NCBI GenBank assembly: GCA_910585505.1 | Contig: CAJUFF010000096.1 | Span: 1 to 10,990 of the forward strand | Length of the DNA: 10,990 nucleotides | Reading direction: 5' to 3' | Origin: an uncultured Ruminiclostridium sp. | GTDB lineage: Bacteria > Bacillota > Clostridia > Oscillospirales > Ruminococcaceae | Shown here: piece after piece, positions 1 through 6,075 of the stretch | How the letters are laid out: each line of letters begins with the position of its first letter | How positions within the stretch are numbered: position 1 is the stretch's first letter | The notes under the pieces: model-generated | What the model was told of the DNA's origin: nothing | Databases searched by the model: none | What the model saw: the letters and a program-made list of their open reading frames with translations, nothing else | Translations under genes and position numbers: made by a program

Positions 1-10
1 CGACAACAAA

Positions 11-30
11 ATTTGTCTATACTTTGATCG
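11..30. repeat. Partial copy of the intergenic palindrome family
   Basis: This 20-base stretch matches 4563-4582 at 17 of 20 positions, sharing the run atttgtctat and then ttgatc. At 4563 the matching sequence covers the loop and the start of the right arm of a complete palindrome. Here the left arm would lie at or beyond the window edge, and the downstream arm sequence has diverged. It is read as an edge-truncated or decayed member of the family. The match is short, so chance cannot be excluded. Confidence 0.4.
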
Positions 31-52
31 GGAATTAAGATCGGATATAAAC

Positions 53-101
53 TTATACCAATCTTTAATTAAATCTACAACTCGATTAAAGATTGGTATA
101 A
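53..101. repeat. Intergenic palindrome, copy A
   Basis: Two perfect 17-base arms (53-69 and 85-101) enclose a 15-base loop. The arms contain ataccaatctttaat and its reverse complement. It lies 77 bases beyond the stop of the DUF4015-type gene, so it could act as a 3' hairpin for the minus-strand operon, but no T-rich tail follows in that direction and a simple rho-independent terminator is unlikely. Both arms resemble the palindrome at 4541-4590, with matching changes in the two arms, which indicates a dispersed family. Nothing else is recognised in 1-177. Confidence 0.7.
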
Positions 102-177
102 TACTGTTATAACTGCTGAATTAGTGTTTCATTTGCAGTCCCATTTTAAACCGTGAGTTTTACATCAGTTGAAAATA

Positions 178-1389
178 TTAGAGGCGGGGGGGAATCCGAC
201 AGCGGTTATAACATTCCTCAATTTCCTCTTCGCTAAGCTCGCTGTCATCTATGATTACCGAAACCGTAACATTTGTCCCTATATATTCCATCGCTTTGCC
301 TATAAGCGTTTCCGATTTTTCGGAAGCTTTTGGAGACAAGCCTATAAATCTGTTTTCCCCAACCTCCAGACGGTTTGCAAACTCGCTTGGAGTTACAAAA
401 AGATAAACCGTTCCTGTAAAAGTCTTATCGTTCAATATCTCGGCGGTACCCGAAAATCCCTCGCCGTAACCCGCAAGCACGTCTTTTATATCCATGGATA
501 CGGAGCTTTTCTTCTCCGAAGCGTTAAAAGAAGTGCCGTAGAGGGAAGTAAGCGCCTTGTATCTGTCTGCGGTAAAGCTTCTGTTGTCAAGTATTGACTG
601 ATCGTAGGAGGTAAAATCCGGAAAACGAAGCTGAGATAGAATTATCTCCTCAAAACCCGCCTGCTTAAGCTCCCTCGATAAATCTGAAATATACTTTTTA
701 GTTCCGTCAAGAAACGGATCCAGCCACCTCTTTCCTCCGTTGGCGGCAGCGGCGTCAAGCCAGAAATAGCTGTCGTCCGCGAAACGGTAACCCGCGCCGT
801 CCACATATGACGGTGCGCTGTTATCCATCAAAGCGGAAATCTCCGCTTTCGGAACAAGACCGCCTGCCTTTATAACCGAGGCTATCTGCCCCGCAGGCAT
901 ACTGCCCGTTACCAGCTCGGTGTCTTTCACATAACTGATATTGCTTTTATAAAGAAGTTTACCCTCTTTGTTTTTCATAGGTAAAATAACCTGATTGTAC
1001 CCCGACTCCTTGGCGCTGTTTATGGCATTATTCAGCGCGGTCAGATCGGATATATCGTTTTCCGACATAATATAGGCTCCGATTTCACCTGCGATTTCCT
1101 CCTCGGTGGTTATGGATTCGGTTGTGATTTCGCCTCCCGTGACCGTATCCGAAACATCGTCTTCGGTTACCTGAGGCGGAGAAGTAGGAGTCCAGCCCTC
1201 TATCTCGGTTTCCGTTTCTCCCGACCACAGCTTTATCAACGGCCCGGCGGCGGAATAACCCACAAACACAAGCGCGCCCGCGATCAATACGAAAATAACT
1301 GTTTCCGCCGCTATTTTCGCTCCGGATTTTTTCTTTTTGTAGAGCCTGTTTTTGCTTCTTTTTATTTTGATGGACTTATTGTGTTTCAT
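178..1389 (-). CDS. Membrane-anchored DUF4015-type putative glycoside hydrolase-like protein
   Basis: The product has 403 residues. A basic N-terminus (residues 1-24, many Lys and Arg) precedes one hydrophobic segment at about 25-46, then an acidic, Thr/Glu-rich linker to about residue 100, so the bulk should be outside the cell. The rest resembles the DUF4015 putative glycoside hydrolase family (TIM-barrel fold). Its hallmark here is WLDPFLDGTKKYISDLSREL followed by GFEEIILSQLRFPDF; family members usually read DYIRFP, so the Asp is replaced by Gln in this copy and catalysis is uncertain. The start at 1389 is chosen for AAGGAG eight bases upstream, only 14 bases after the rnfA-like stop; longer in-frame readings would run into that gene. 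The last codons contain a run of seven C (G at 186-192 on the plus strand), where slippage could alter the C-terminus. It is the last gene of the Rnf-like operon. The substrate is unknown. Confidence 0.75.
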   Translation of the reverse strand: MKHNKSIKIKRSKNRLYKKKKSGAKIAAETVIFVLIAGALVFVGYSAAGPLIKLWSGETETEIEGWTPTSPPQVTEDDVSDTVTGGEITTESITTEEEIAGEIGAYIMSENDISDLTALNNAINSAKESGYNQVILPMKNKEGKLLYKSNISYVKDTELVTGSMPAGQIASVIKAGGLVPKAEISALMDNSAPSYVDGAGYRFADDSYFWLDAAAANGGKRWLDPFLDGTKKYISDLSRELKQAGFEEIILSQLRFPDFTSYDQSILDNRSFTADRYKALTSLYGTSFNASEKKSSVSMDIKDVLAGYGEGFSGTAEILNDKTFTGTVYLFVTPSEFANRLEVGENRFIGLSPKASEKSETLIGKAMEYIGTNVTVSVIIDDSELSEEEIEECYNRCRIPPRL

Positions 1390-1403
1390 ATTAAAATCTC
1401 CTT

Positions 1404-1991
1404 TTAATGCTTGCCCCAGAAAGCGCTTAACGCCAAGGAAATCACCCCGATATAGATCATGGTGATAGGCATGCCTCTGAAGGATTCGGGAACATTTTCG
1501 GAATTCAGCCTGTCCTCGGCGGCATACAGCAAATAACCTGCCAGCAGGAAACCGAGACCTGTGCCCAAACCGTAACCAATATAGCTGGCGAAGGTGCCGC
1601 CAATCCTGCTCTGAATAAACAGCGCGCCTAAAACCGCACAATTAAACACCGACAGGTGAACGTACTTTTTGACTTTTTTCTGAATATTGGGGAAAAATCT
1701 CCATACCAGCATCAAGGTAAGGATGTAAACCACTGAAACTATGAAAATGTAAATAAAGGGTATCAGTATATTATAGTACTCCCAGTCGGAAAAATACCTG
1801 TCGGTGAGACAAGTGAGGGCGGAAGAAATCGTCGTCACGTATACAACACCCACAAATATTCCTATAAGGTTTTCTCTTTTACGCGCGGCGTACAAAAGTA
1901 TATTTACGCCAAGCGCACGCTCAAAAGCGGCGTTTTCTATAAATATGCCAAGCAGAGCGGCAGCCAAAAATCTTGAAAAGATCGTTTCCAT
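1404..1991 (-). CDS. RnfA-like (Rnf/Nqr family) membrane protein lacking one cluster cysteine
   Basis: The product has 195 residues and about six membrane helices, the normal RnfA/NqrE size. Family features are FNCAVLG at 116-122, the glycine-rich YGLGTGLGF near 140-148, and the C-terminal pattern VPESFRGMPITMIYIG, which matches the RnfA pattern VPxxFRGxPIxLI closely. In normal RnfA, two half-helix cysteines (in GICPFLGVS and in TNCAVLG) help ligate an intramembrane [2Fe-2S] centre shared with RnfE. Here Cys118 is kept, but the first site reads LGVNILLYAARK with Asn30 in place of Cys. A ribosome binding site (AAGGAA) lies upstream. It follows the rnfE-like gene after an unusually long 157-base gap and leads with 12 bases between stop and start into the DUF4015-type gene. 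Family assignment is firm; electron-transfer function is doubtful. Confidence 0.85.
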   Translation of the reverse strand: METIFSRFLAAALLGIFIENAAFERALGVNILLYAARKRENLIGIFVGVVYVTTISSALTCLTDRYFSDWEYYNILIPFIYIFIVSVVYILTLMLVWRFFPNIQKKVKKYVHLSVFNCAVLGALFIQSRIGGTFASYIGYGLGTGLGFLLAGYLLYAAEDRLNSENVPESFRGMPITMIYIGVISLALSAFWGKH

Positions 1992-2148
1992 TTATTTTAT
2001 GTTCCTTTTTCGCTTATAAGTATATTGTTCTGTAACCGCTGCCGGGCGTCCCTCCGCATATTAGGCAATGGGTTCCGGCTCTCGTTTCAGTGGTTTTTTA
2101 TCTCCCACCGAATCTCGGAATTGATTGTTAAAGAAAAAAATTGCTTTT

Positions 2149-2808
2149 TTAATAAGTTATTTTTCGGGAATAATCCTCACGGTTCGTATCCAAACGAGCT
2201 TTTCTTCCAAGATATTTGCGATAAACAAAGCGAAACAGCCCCGCCAGTACTCCCACCAAAATAAATCCTCCATAAACGTTTTCCATAGCCGACATCTGGA
2301 AGGGAAGGGGAATTATCGTATTCCAGAGCATATTGTCGGAAAGAATATCCCTAATTGCTCCCACAAGAATGCAGGACAAATCAAAGCCTATCGCAAATCC
2401 CGCCAGATCTTTGAACATCATATGTACGGGACGGAGAAAGAAGCGGCTTTCCGTTTTGGTCATTATAAACGGATTGGTTACGATAATGGCTAAGTAAAGT
2501 GAAATCGACCTTACCGTATCCTCTCCGAAAATAAGCCCCATAAGCAGCGTAACCGGAATATATACCGCCGATGCTATAAGCGCGTAAAGACCAATTCTTA
2601 CCGCAAAGGCTATTTTTTTCGGCAGAAGCCGACACAGCCCAACGGAAATTACGGTTATAAGAGTAAAAGCCATAGCTATTACCAATGAATTTTTCAGATT
2701 CGTAGCGGCGCCTATTACCGGACCGGCAAAAAGACCGCTCATTAAAACCATATTTTGATTTATTATACCGTCGGAAAGCTTTACTTTTCCGGTTGTTTTC
2801 TGTTCCAT
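2149..2808 (-). CDS. RnfE-like (Rnf/Nqr family) membrane protein lacking both cluster cysteines
   Basis: The product has 219 residues with six likely membrane helices. The N-terminal part (DGIINQNMVLMSGLFAGPVI, then GAAT) lines up with the RnfE pattern NGIIKENPVFVLVLGLCPTLAVTT, and the second half-helix (AIIVTNPFIMTKTESRFF) with IPLIVVNCIILGRAEAFA. A stretch GFAIGFDLSCILVGAIRDIL then matches the conserved GxGxGFxxxLxxxGxIRE region. Both iron-sulfur cysteines are replaced: Gly29 at the first site and Pro113 at the second. The two cysteines that remain (59 and one near 150) are not at ligand positions. The start at 2808 has AGGAAG seven bases upstream. It follows the rnfD-like gene with a 63-base gap in the same operon. 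It may be a structural remnant or a repurposed channel/scaffold subunit. Confidence 0.8.
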   Translation of the reverse strand: MEQKTTGKVKLSDGIINQNMVLMSGLFAGPVIGAATNLKNSLVIAMAFTLITVISVGLCRLLPKKIAFAVRIGLYALIASAVYIPVTLLMGLIFGEDTVRSISLYLAIIVTNPFIMTKTESRFFLRPVHMMFKDLAGFAIGFDLSCILVGAIRDILSDNMLWNTIIPLPFQMSAMENVYGGFILVGVLAGLFRFVYRKYLGRKARLDTNREDYSRKITY

Positions 2809-2871
2809 TCAATTCTTCCTTATTGTTATTTATGGGCAAACGCCTATTTTACCGTCAAAAGAGCATTAACA

Positions 2872-4251
2872 TTATGAATTGCCTTTGTTTCCGGTTTTAT
2901 TGTTATCGTTCTTTTTCGGCTGTCTTATCGGACGGCTTTTGGGTTTTCTGATTTCCTTCTCTACCGCGGCTTTTACATTATCGAATGTTTTTTTAATTCC
3001 CATTCCTTTTCTTAAGGACATTAAAAAGCTTTCTTTGCCGTTTTCTTTTCGGATCGGGCGGTTATGCTCGTCTCTAACGATTTTCGGGGGTTTTTTTGAC
3101 GCTTTGATTATCTTGTTGTCAACTGCGGGCATATTGTAATTCAAAAGAGGCACAATAATTTCCTGGGTATCGCCCAAGGACTTTCTTTCCCCGCTCTGAG
3201 CCTCTTTTCTCACCCTTTCAAAGCTTCCCGAACTGTTTTTAAGCCATTTGAAGGTGTGCTTTATCACAACTATGGTTCTGTCGGCAAACAGGTCTATGTG
3301 AAGAGACACCGCGTTGGCTATAAGCAGAACGTATACGAAGCTTGCCTCCGCGGAGGTAAGATGTCTGAAAAAAACCATCAGTACGCCAATTACTATACCG
3401 TAGTATATTTTTCCCAAAAATGAATGAGGAAGCGTCTGAGGATCGTTTGCAAGGAAAATAAGTCCGAACAGGATATTGCCGCAGATAAGCTCGATAACGA
3501 TTGAAGCGCCGACGTTATCGTACATTGGAAACAAAAAAGTACCGGCGGCAAAGACGGCAAATGTAACCAAGGTTACAGTGGGGGAAAGCGAACGCCTGCA
3601 CATAAGACAGATACCGCATACTATAAGTATCAGCACGTGGGTAGTGCCCAAGGCTCCGATAAAATTGCCCAGAAAAATATCGGATACCGACATTTCCTGC
3701 GCCGTTCCCAATCTTACCAGATAGCTTTCCAGACCGGAGGACAAAGTTCCCGCGTACGGCTCAAACACGGGTATTTCTTCCCCTATTTTAGGAAACATCA
3801 ATACCTGTGACGGCCAGCATACGGACAAAAAGGCGTAGCTTACGCAGGCGGGATTAAAAATATAATTGTTTTTGCCGCCGAAAATATGCTTAATACCCAT
3901 AGCCAAAGCCGCGCCAAAAACAATATAGCCGTAGCCTATCGTGGCGGGCATCATAAGACCCAGACACATACCGCTGACAACGGTGGAAAGATCCTTGGGG
4001 TTATAGGTCTTACCCGTCATTTTACAAAAAAGCCAGTCGGCGGCAATGCTTATCGCAACACCGGCAGCGCAGATAGTCAGCGCCCTTAAGCCCCAGCGCC
4101 ATACCGCCATTATCAGAAGAGCGCAAAGACAAACGAGCTGATCGCCGTAGATGGAGCGGTATTTCCTGCCGAAAAGCACTCTTTTTCCGTCTCCCGCTAT
4201 TTTTATATCCTCGCCGTTTTTCACGGCAAAAGTTTTTTCGGAATTTGACAT
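2872..4251 (-). CDS. RnfD-like (NqrB/RnfD family) membrane protein with basic C-terminal tail
   Basis: The product has 459 residues. Residues about 36-335 carry the NqrB/RnfD fold with repeated membrane helices; recognisable stretches are DLSTVVSGMCLGLMMPA (87-103), KHIFGGKNNYIFNPA (121-135) and SVSDIFLGNFIGALG (188-202). In RnfD the loop before the last of these carries SGAT, whose Thr binds FMN covalently. Here that loop (155-188) reads AGTLSSGLESYLVRLGTAQE, without a clear SGAT, so the flavin site is probably lost. Residues 339-459 form a cytosolic tail, rich in Lys, Arg and Pro, beyond the usual family length of about 310-350 residues. The start at 4251 has AGAGGT about five bases upstream. 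It is the first gene of the operon. No rnfC precedes it and no rnfG follows, unlike the usual clostridial order rnfCDGEAB. Confidence 0.85.
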   Translation of the reverse strand: MSNSEKTFAVKNGEDIKIAGDGKRVLFGRKYRSIYGDQLVCLCALLIMAVWRWGLRALTICAAGVAISIAADWLFCKMTGKTYNPKDLSTVVSGMCLGLMMPATIGYGYIVFGAALAMGIKHIFGGKNNYIFNPACVSYAFLSVCWPSQVLMFPKIGEEIPVFEPYAGTLSSGLESYLVRLGTAQEMSVSDIFLGNFIGALGTTHVLILIVCGICLMCRRSLSPTVTLVTFAVFAAGTFLFPMYDNVGASIVIELICGNILFGLIFLANDPQTLPHSFLGKIYYGIVIGVLMVFFRHLTSAEASFVYVLLIANAVSLHIDLFADRTIVVIKHTFKWLKNSSGSFERVRKEAQSGERKSLGDTQEIIVPLLNYNMPAVDNKIIKASKKPPKIVRDEHNRPIRKENGKESFLMSLRKGMGIKKTFDNVKAAVEKEIRKPKSRPIRQPKKNDNNKTGNKGNS

Positions 4252-4461
4252 ATTACCTCTTTATTGTACCTATTAAAAGCTTATTTACGCATTTCGCGAA
4301 TAAAACGCAATTATGTGAAAATAAACACAAATAGGCGCGTAAAAATTTTATTTTAAATCCGGTTTATTTTTCTGTTTCTGAATATATTATTTATACAAAT
4401 CCCATTTTAAACATACGTAATACCCACAGTTCTAAAAGTAATCGGTATTACGGTCGTTTTG

Positions 4462-4487
4462 CCGATTGCAATCCAATGCGCAATCGG
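4462..4487. repeat. Short inverted repeat (hairpin)
   Basis: The arms ccgattgc (4462-4469) and gcaatcgg (4480-4487) are perfect complements around a 10-base loop. It is not followed by a T-run, so it is not a typical terminator. It could be a protein-binding palindrome or an RNA hairpin in a leader. Function unknown. Confidence 0.45.
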
Positions 4488-4540
4488 AATAAAATCGGGA
4501 CAAAAAAGCTCTCCCATTACTTTTTTAATCTTGTATTATA

Positions 4541-4590
4541 CTAATCTTTGATCATCCGTATTATTTGTCTATGCCTTGATCAAAGATTAG
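4541..4590. repeat. Intergenic palindrome, copy B
   Basis: Perfect 14-base arms, ctaatctttgatca (4541-4554) and its complement (4577-4590), enclose a 22-base loop. It ends 30 bases before the ATG of the mecA-like gene and 13 bases before its ribosome binding site, and a tatact box overlaps its left edge at 4537-4542. It could therefore act as an operator or as a 5' leader hairpin. It is related to copy A (53-101): where the left arm differs, the right arm carries the complementary difference. Confidence 0.7.
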
Positions 4591-4619
4591 CATTACCTTT
4601 CGGAAAGGAATGATATAAA

Positions 4620-5207
4620 ATGAAAATAGATATTCTGTCCAAAACCACCCTTAAACTTACTCTTACTCCGGAGGATATGAGCGAAAACCGTCTTTGTTAC
4701 GAATCCTTTTCCGAACAGGGCGGCCGCTGCCGTCAGACATTAGGAAAGCTGCTTAAATCCTCCGACAAGCCGGAAGGGGCGGCAATGGCGGCAAGGCTTC
4801 TAAACAACGAACGACGTTTGTTCGTTGAGGCCTTTAGACGCACCGACGGTGGATGTATGCTTTATGTAAGCGCATTGGAGCGTCATGGGAAAAAGCTTCT
4901 GGACAATAGCTGTCAGGTGTCCCCGATAATATTCAAGCCTTACAGCGAAAAGGATCTGGGCTTTGCCTGCCGCTGTCTTAAGAACGCGGAAAAAGAGGGA
5001 GCGGGATTTCATTCAAAGCTGTTTTCCGACGGCTCGGATTACCGTCTGGCGCTGATTCCCATAAATGTGTGCTATAACAAGCTTTTCGGTGTTCTTAAAG
5101 AGTTCGGCGAGGTATACAGAGACGAGCTTACCGCAGCGTTTACAGAGGAGCATTTCAGGGTTATCGCGGAGGAACATGGAGCCGAAAAGGCGGGAAGAGT
5201 GTTTTGA
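4620..5207 (+). CDS. MecA-like adaptor protein (ClpC partner family)
   Basis: The product has 195 residues, a little shorter than typical MecA (about 215-240). The N-terminus, MKIDILSKTTLKLTLTPEDM, fits the MecA N-domain pattern (MxIExIxxNTxKxxxTxxDL). A variable middle leads to a C-terminal domain at about 110-195, where LGFACRCLKNAEKEG, a strand-rich SDYRLALIP stretch and LFGVLKEFGEV match the MecA C-domain, which binds ClpC. In Bacillus, MecA delivers substrates such as ComK to ClpCP; here the substrate is unknown and no clpC or comK is nearby. The ribosome binding site AAAGGA (4604-4609) decides the start. It ends three bases from the convergent rpe stop. The family call rests on patterns rather than an alignment, so it is moderately sure. 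Confidence 0.68.
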   Translation: MKIDILSKTTLKLTLTPEDMSENRLCYESFSEQGGRCRQTLGKLLKSSDKPEGAAMAARLLNNERRLFVEAFRRTDGGCMLYVSALERHGKKLLDNSCQVSPIIFKPYSEKDLGFACRCLKNAEKEGAGFHSKLFSDGSDYRLALIPINVCYNKLFGVLKEFGEVYRDELTAAFTEEHFRVIAEEHGAEKAGRVF

Positions 5208-5210
5208 GTT

Positions 5211-5858
5211 TTAAGCTTTCAGACTTTTAATTGCTTCCCTCATATTTTCGGCGCCGAAAAGGTAGCTTCCGCTTACCAATACATCGGCTCCCGCCTTTTT
5301 AACGAGGGGAGCGGTTTCGCTGTTTATTCCGCCGTCTACCTCTATCATCAAGGAGGGGCGAAGCTCGTCGGCTTTTTCTCTTATCTGCTTTATTTTCGGG
5401 AGTGTGTAATTCAGAAAACCTTGTCCGCCGTAACCGGGTTCAACCGTCATTACCAATACAAGTTCGATTTTTTCCAGAAAAGGGTAAACATATTCCGCAG
5501 GTGTGGAAGGCTTTAAAGCTATTCCCGCGGCAAGACCCGCGCGGTGAAGAATATTTACGGTATGATCCGCGTCGCTTTCACTTTCAATATGAAAGGTTAT
5601 CAGATCGGATCCGCTTTTGATAAAAAATTCAAGCTGTTTGTCGGGTCGGCTTACCATAAGGTGGGTATCCATAAAAAACTTGTCTTTTTTTCCAATGGCT
5701 TTTTGTATTTCGGAACCAAAGGAGATGTTTTCTACAAATTTCCCGTCCATTACATCATAGTGTATCCAATCCGCACCGCTGTTTTTGGCTCTTACGGCTT
5801 CCGCACCCGGTTCGGAAAGGTCCGCTCCCAAAAGTGAAGCGCTTACTTTAATATCCAA
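5211..5858 (-). CDS. rpe: Ribulose-phosphate 3-epimerase
   Basis: This enzyme interconverts D-ribulose 5-phosphate and D-xylulose 5-phosphate in the pentose phosphate pathway, in the cytosol. Family marks are SASLLGADLS at the N-terminus, WIHYDVMDGKFV (metal-binding His and first catalytic Asp), DTHLMV, MTVEPGYGGQGF (phosphate and lid loop), IEVDGGI (second catalytic Asp) and LVSGSYLFG near the end. With a TTG start at 5858 the product has 215 residues and begins MDIKVSASLL, as in the family; AAGGA lies seven bases upstream. The in-frame ATG at 5900 would add 14 unrelated residues, has no ribosome binding site and sits only about nine bases after the predicted transcription start. It is transcribed alone, divergent from yajC. 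Confidence 0.95.
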   Translation of the reverse strand: MDIKVSASLLGADLSEPGAEAVRAKNSGADWIHYDVMDGKFVENISFGSEIQKAIGKKDKFFMDTHLMVSRPDKQLEFFIKSGSDLITFHIESESDADHTVNILHRAGLAAGIALKPSTPAEYVYPFLEKIELVLVMTVEPGYGGQGFLNYTLPKIKQIREKADELRPSLMIEVDGGINSETAPLVKKAGADVLVSGSYLFGAENMREAIKSLKA

Positions 5859-5915
5859 TTGTTTTTCCTTCTTTGTTTTAAAATTGAGTGCATTACCCAT
5901 ACAATATACATTATT

Positions 5916-5944
5916 ATTTTACTGCATTTTTTTTGATTCGTCAA
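5916..5944 (-). promoter_or_regulatory. Sigma-A-type promoter for rpe
   Basis: Read on the minus strand, TTGACG (5944-5939) and TAAAAT (5921-5916) are separated by 17 bases. Transcription would begin near 5909. This leaves a leader of about 50 bases before the TTG start and almost none before the ATG at 5900, which supports the shorter protein. Confidence 0.75.
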
Positions 5945-5993
5945 GTAAATTTGCATTATTTCGTATTATTTCATAAAATCATTAAAATTTCAC

Positions 5994-6022
5994 TTGCTTT
6001 TTACTGTTTTTAGCTGTATAAT
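5994..6022 (+). promoter_or_regulatory. Sigma-A-type promoter for yajC
   Basis: TTGCTT (5994-5999) and a perfect TATAAT (6017-6022) are 17 bases apart. The predicted start near 6029 gives a leader of about 47 bases before the yajC ATG. It is back-to-back with the rpe promoter, with about 50 bases between the two -35 boxes. Confidence 0.75.
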
Positions 6023-6075
6023 ATTAAACATGGTAAATAAATACGGTAAATTTTTACAAAAGAAAGGAAAACGCA

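Larger units (their letters stand above)
4252..4619. other. Divergent non-coding region between the rnfD-like and mecA-like genes
   Basis: This 368-base stretch shows no credible gene. It must hold the promoters of both flanking genes, but I see no sigma-A pair with good -35 and -10 boxes and 16-18 base spacing for either. It holds two inverted repeats (4462-4487 and 4541-4590). A wider pair, aaaagtaat at 4434-4442 and its complement at 4516-4524, encloses the first hairpin. The sequence cccattttaaa at 4401-4411 also occurs at 141-151, next to the other palindrome copy. Confidence 0.6.

Noticed and set aside
53..101. Palindrome A as a rho-independent terminator of the Rnf-like operon
   Set aside because: On the minus strand the sequence after the stem is aagtttatatcc, without a T-run, and the stem is A/T-rich.
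169..597. Plus-strand 142-residue frame opposite the DUF4015-type gene
   Set aside because: It is antisense to a conserved protein and has no recognisable domain or ribosome binding site.
1390..1641. Upstream in-frame extension of the DUF4015-type gene (84 extra residues starting at 1641)
   Set aside because: It lies wholly inside the rnfA-like gene in another frame, its residues look non-biological (many Arg, Cys and His), and the start at 1389 has a strong ribosome binding site.
2025..2493. Plus-strand open frames across the rnfE-like gene and its downstream gap
   Set aside because: They are antisense to a well-supported membrane protein, have no family features and lack ribosome binding sites.
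2381..2839. Minus-strand 152-residue frame starting at 2839
   Set aside because: It overlaps the rnfE-like gene in another frame; its Tyr, Arg and Ser-rich composition is that of an out-of-frame reading.
4252..4619. Riboswitch or structured leader in the divergent region
   Set aside because: Only simple palindromes are visible; no conserved core of a known riboswitch class was recognised and the downstream genes do not suggest a ligand.
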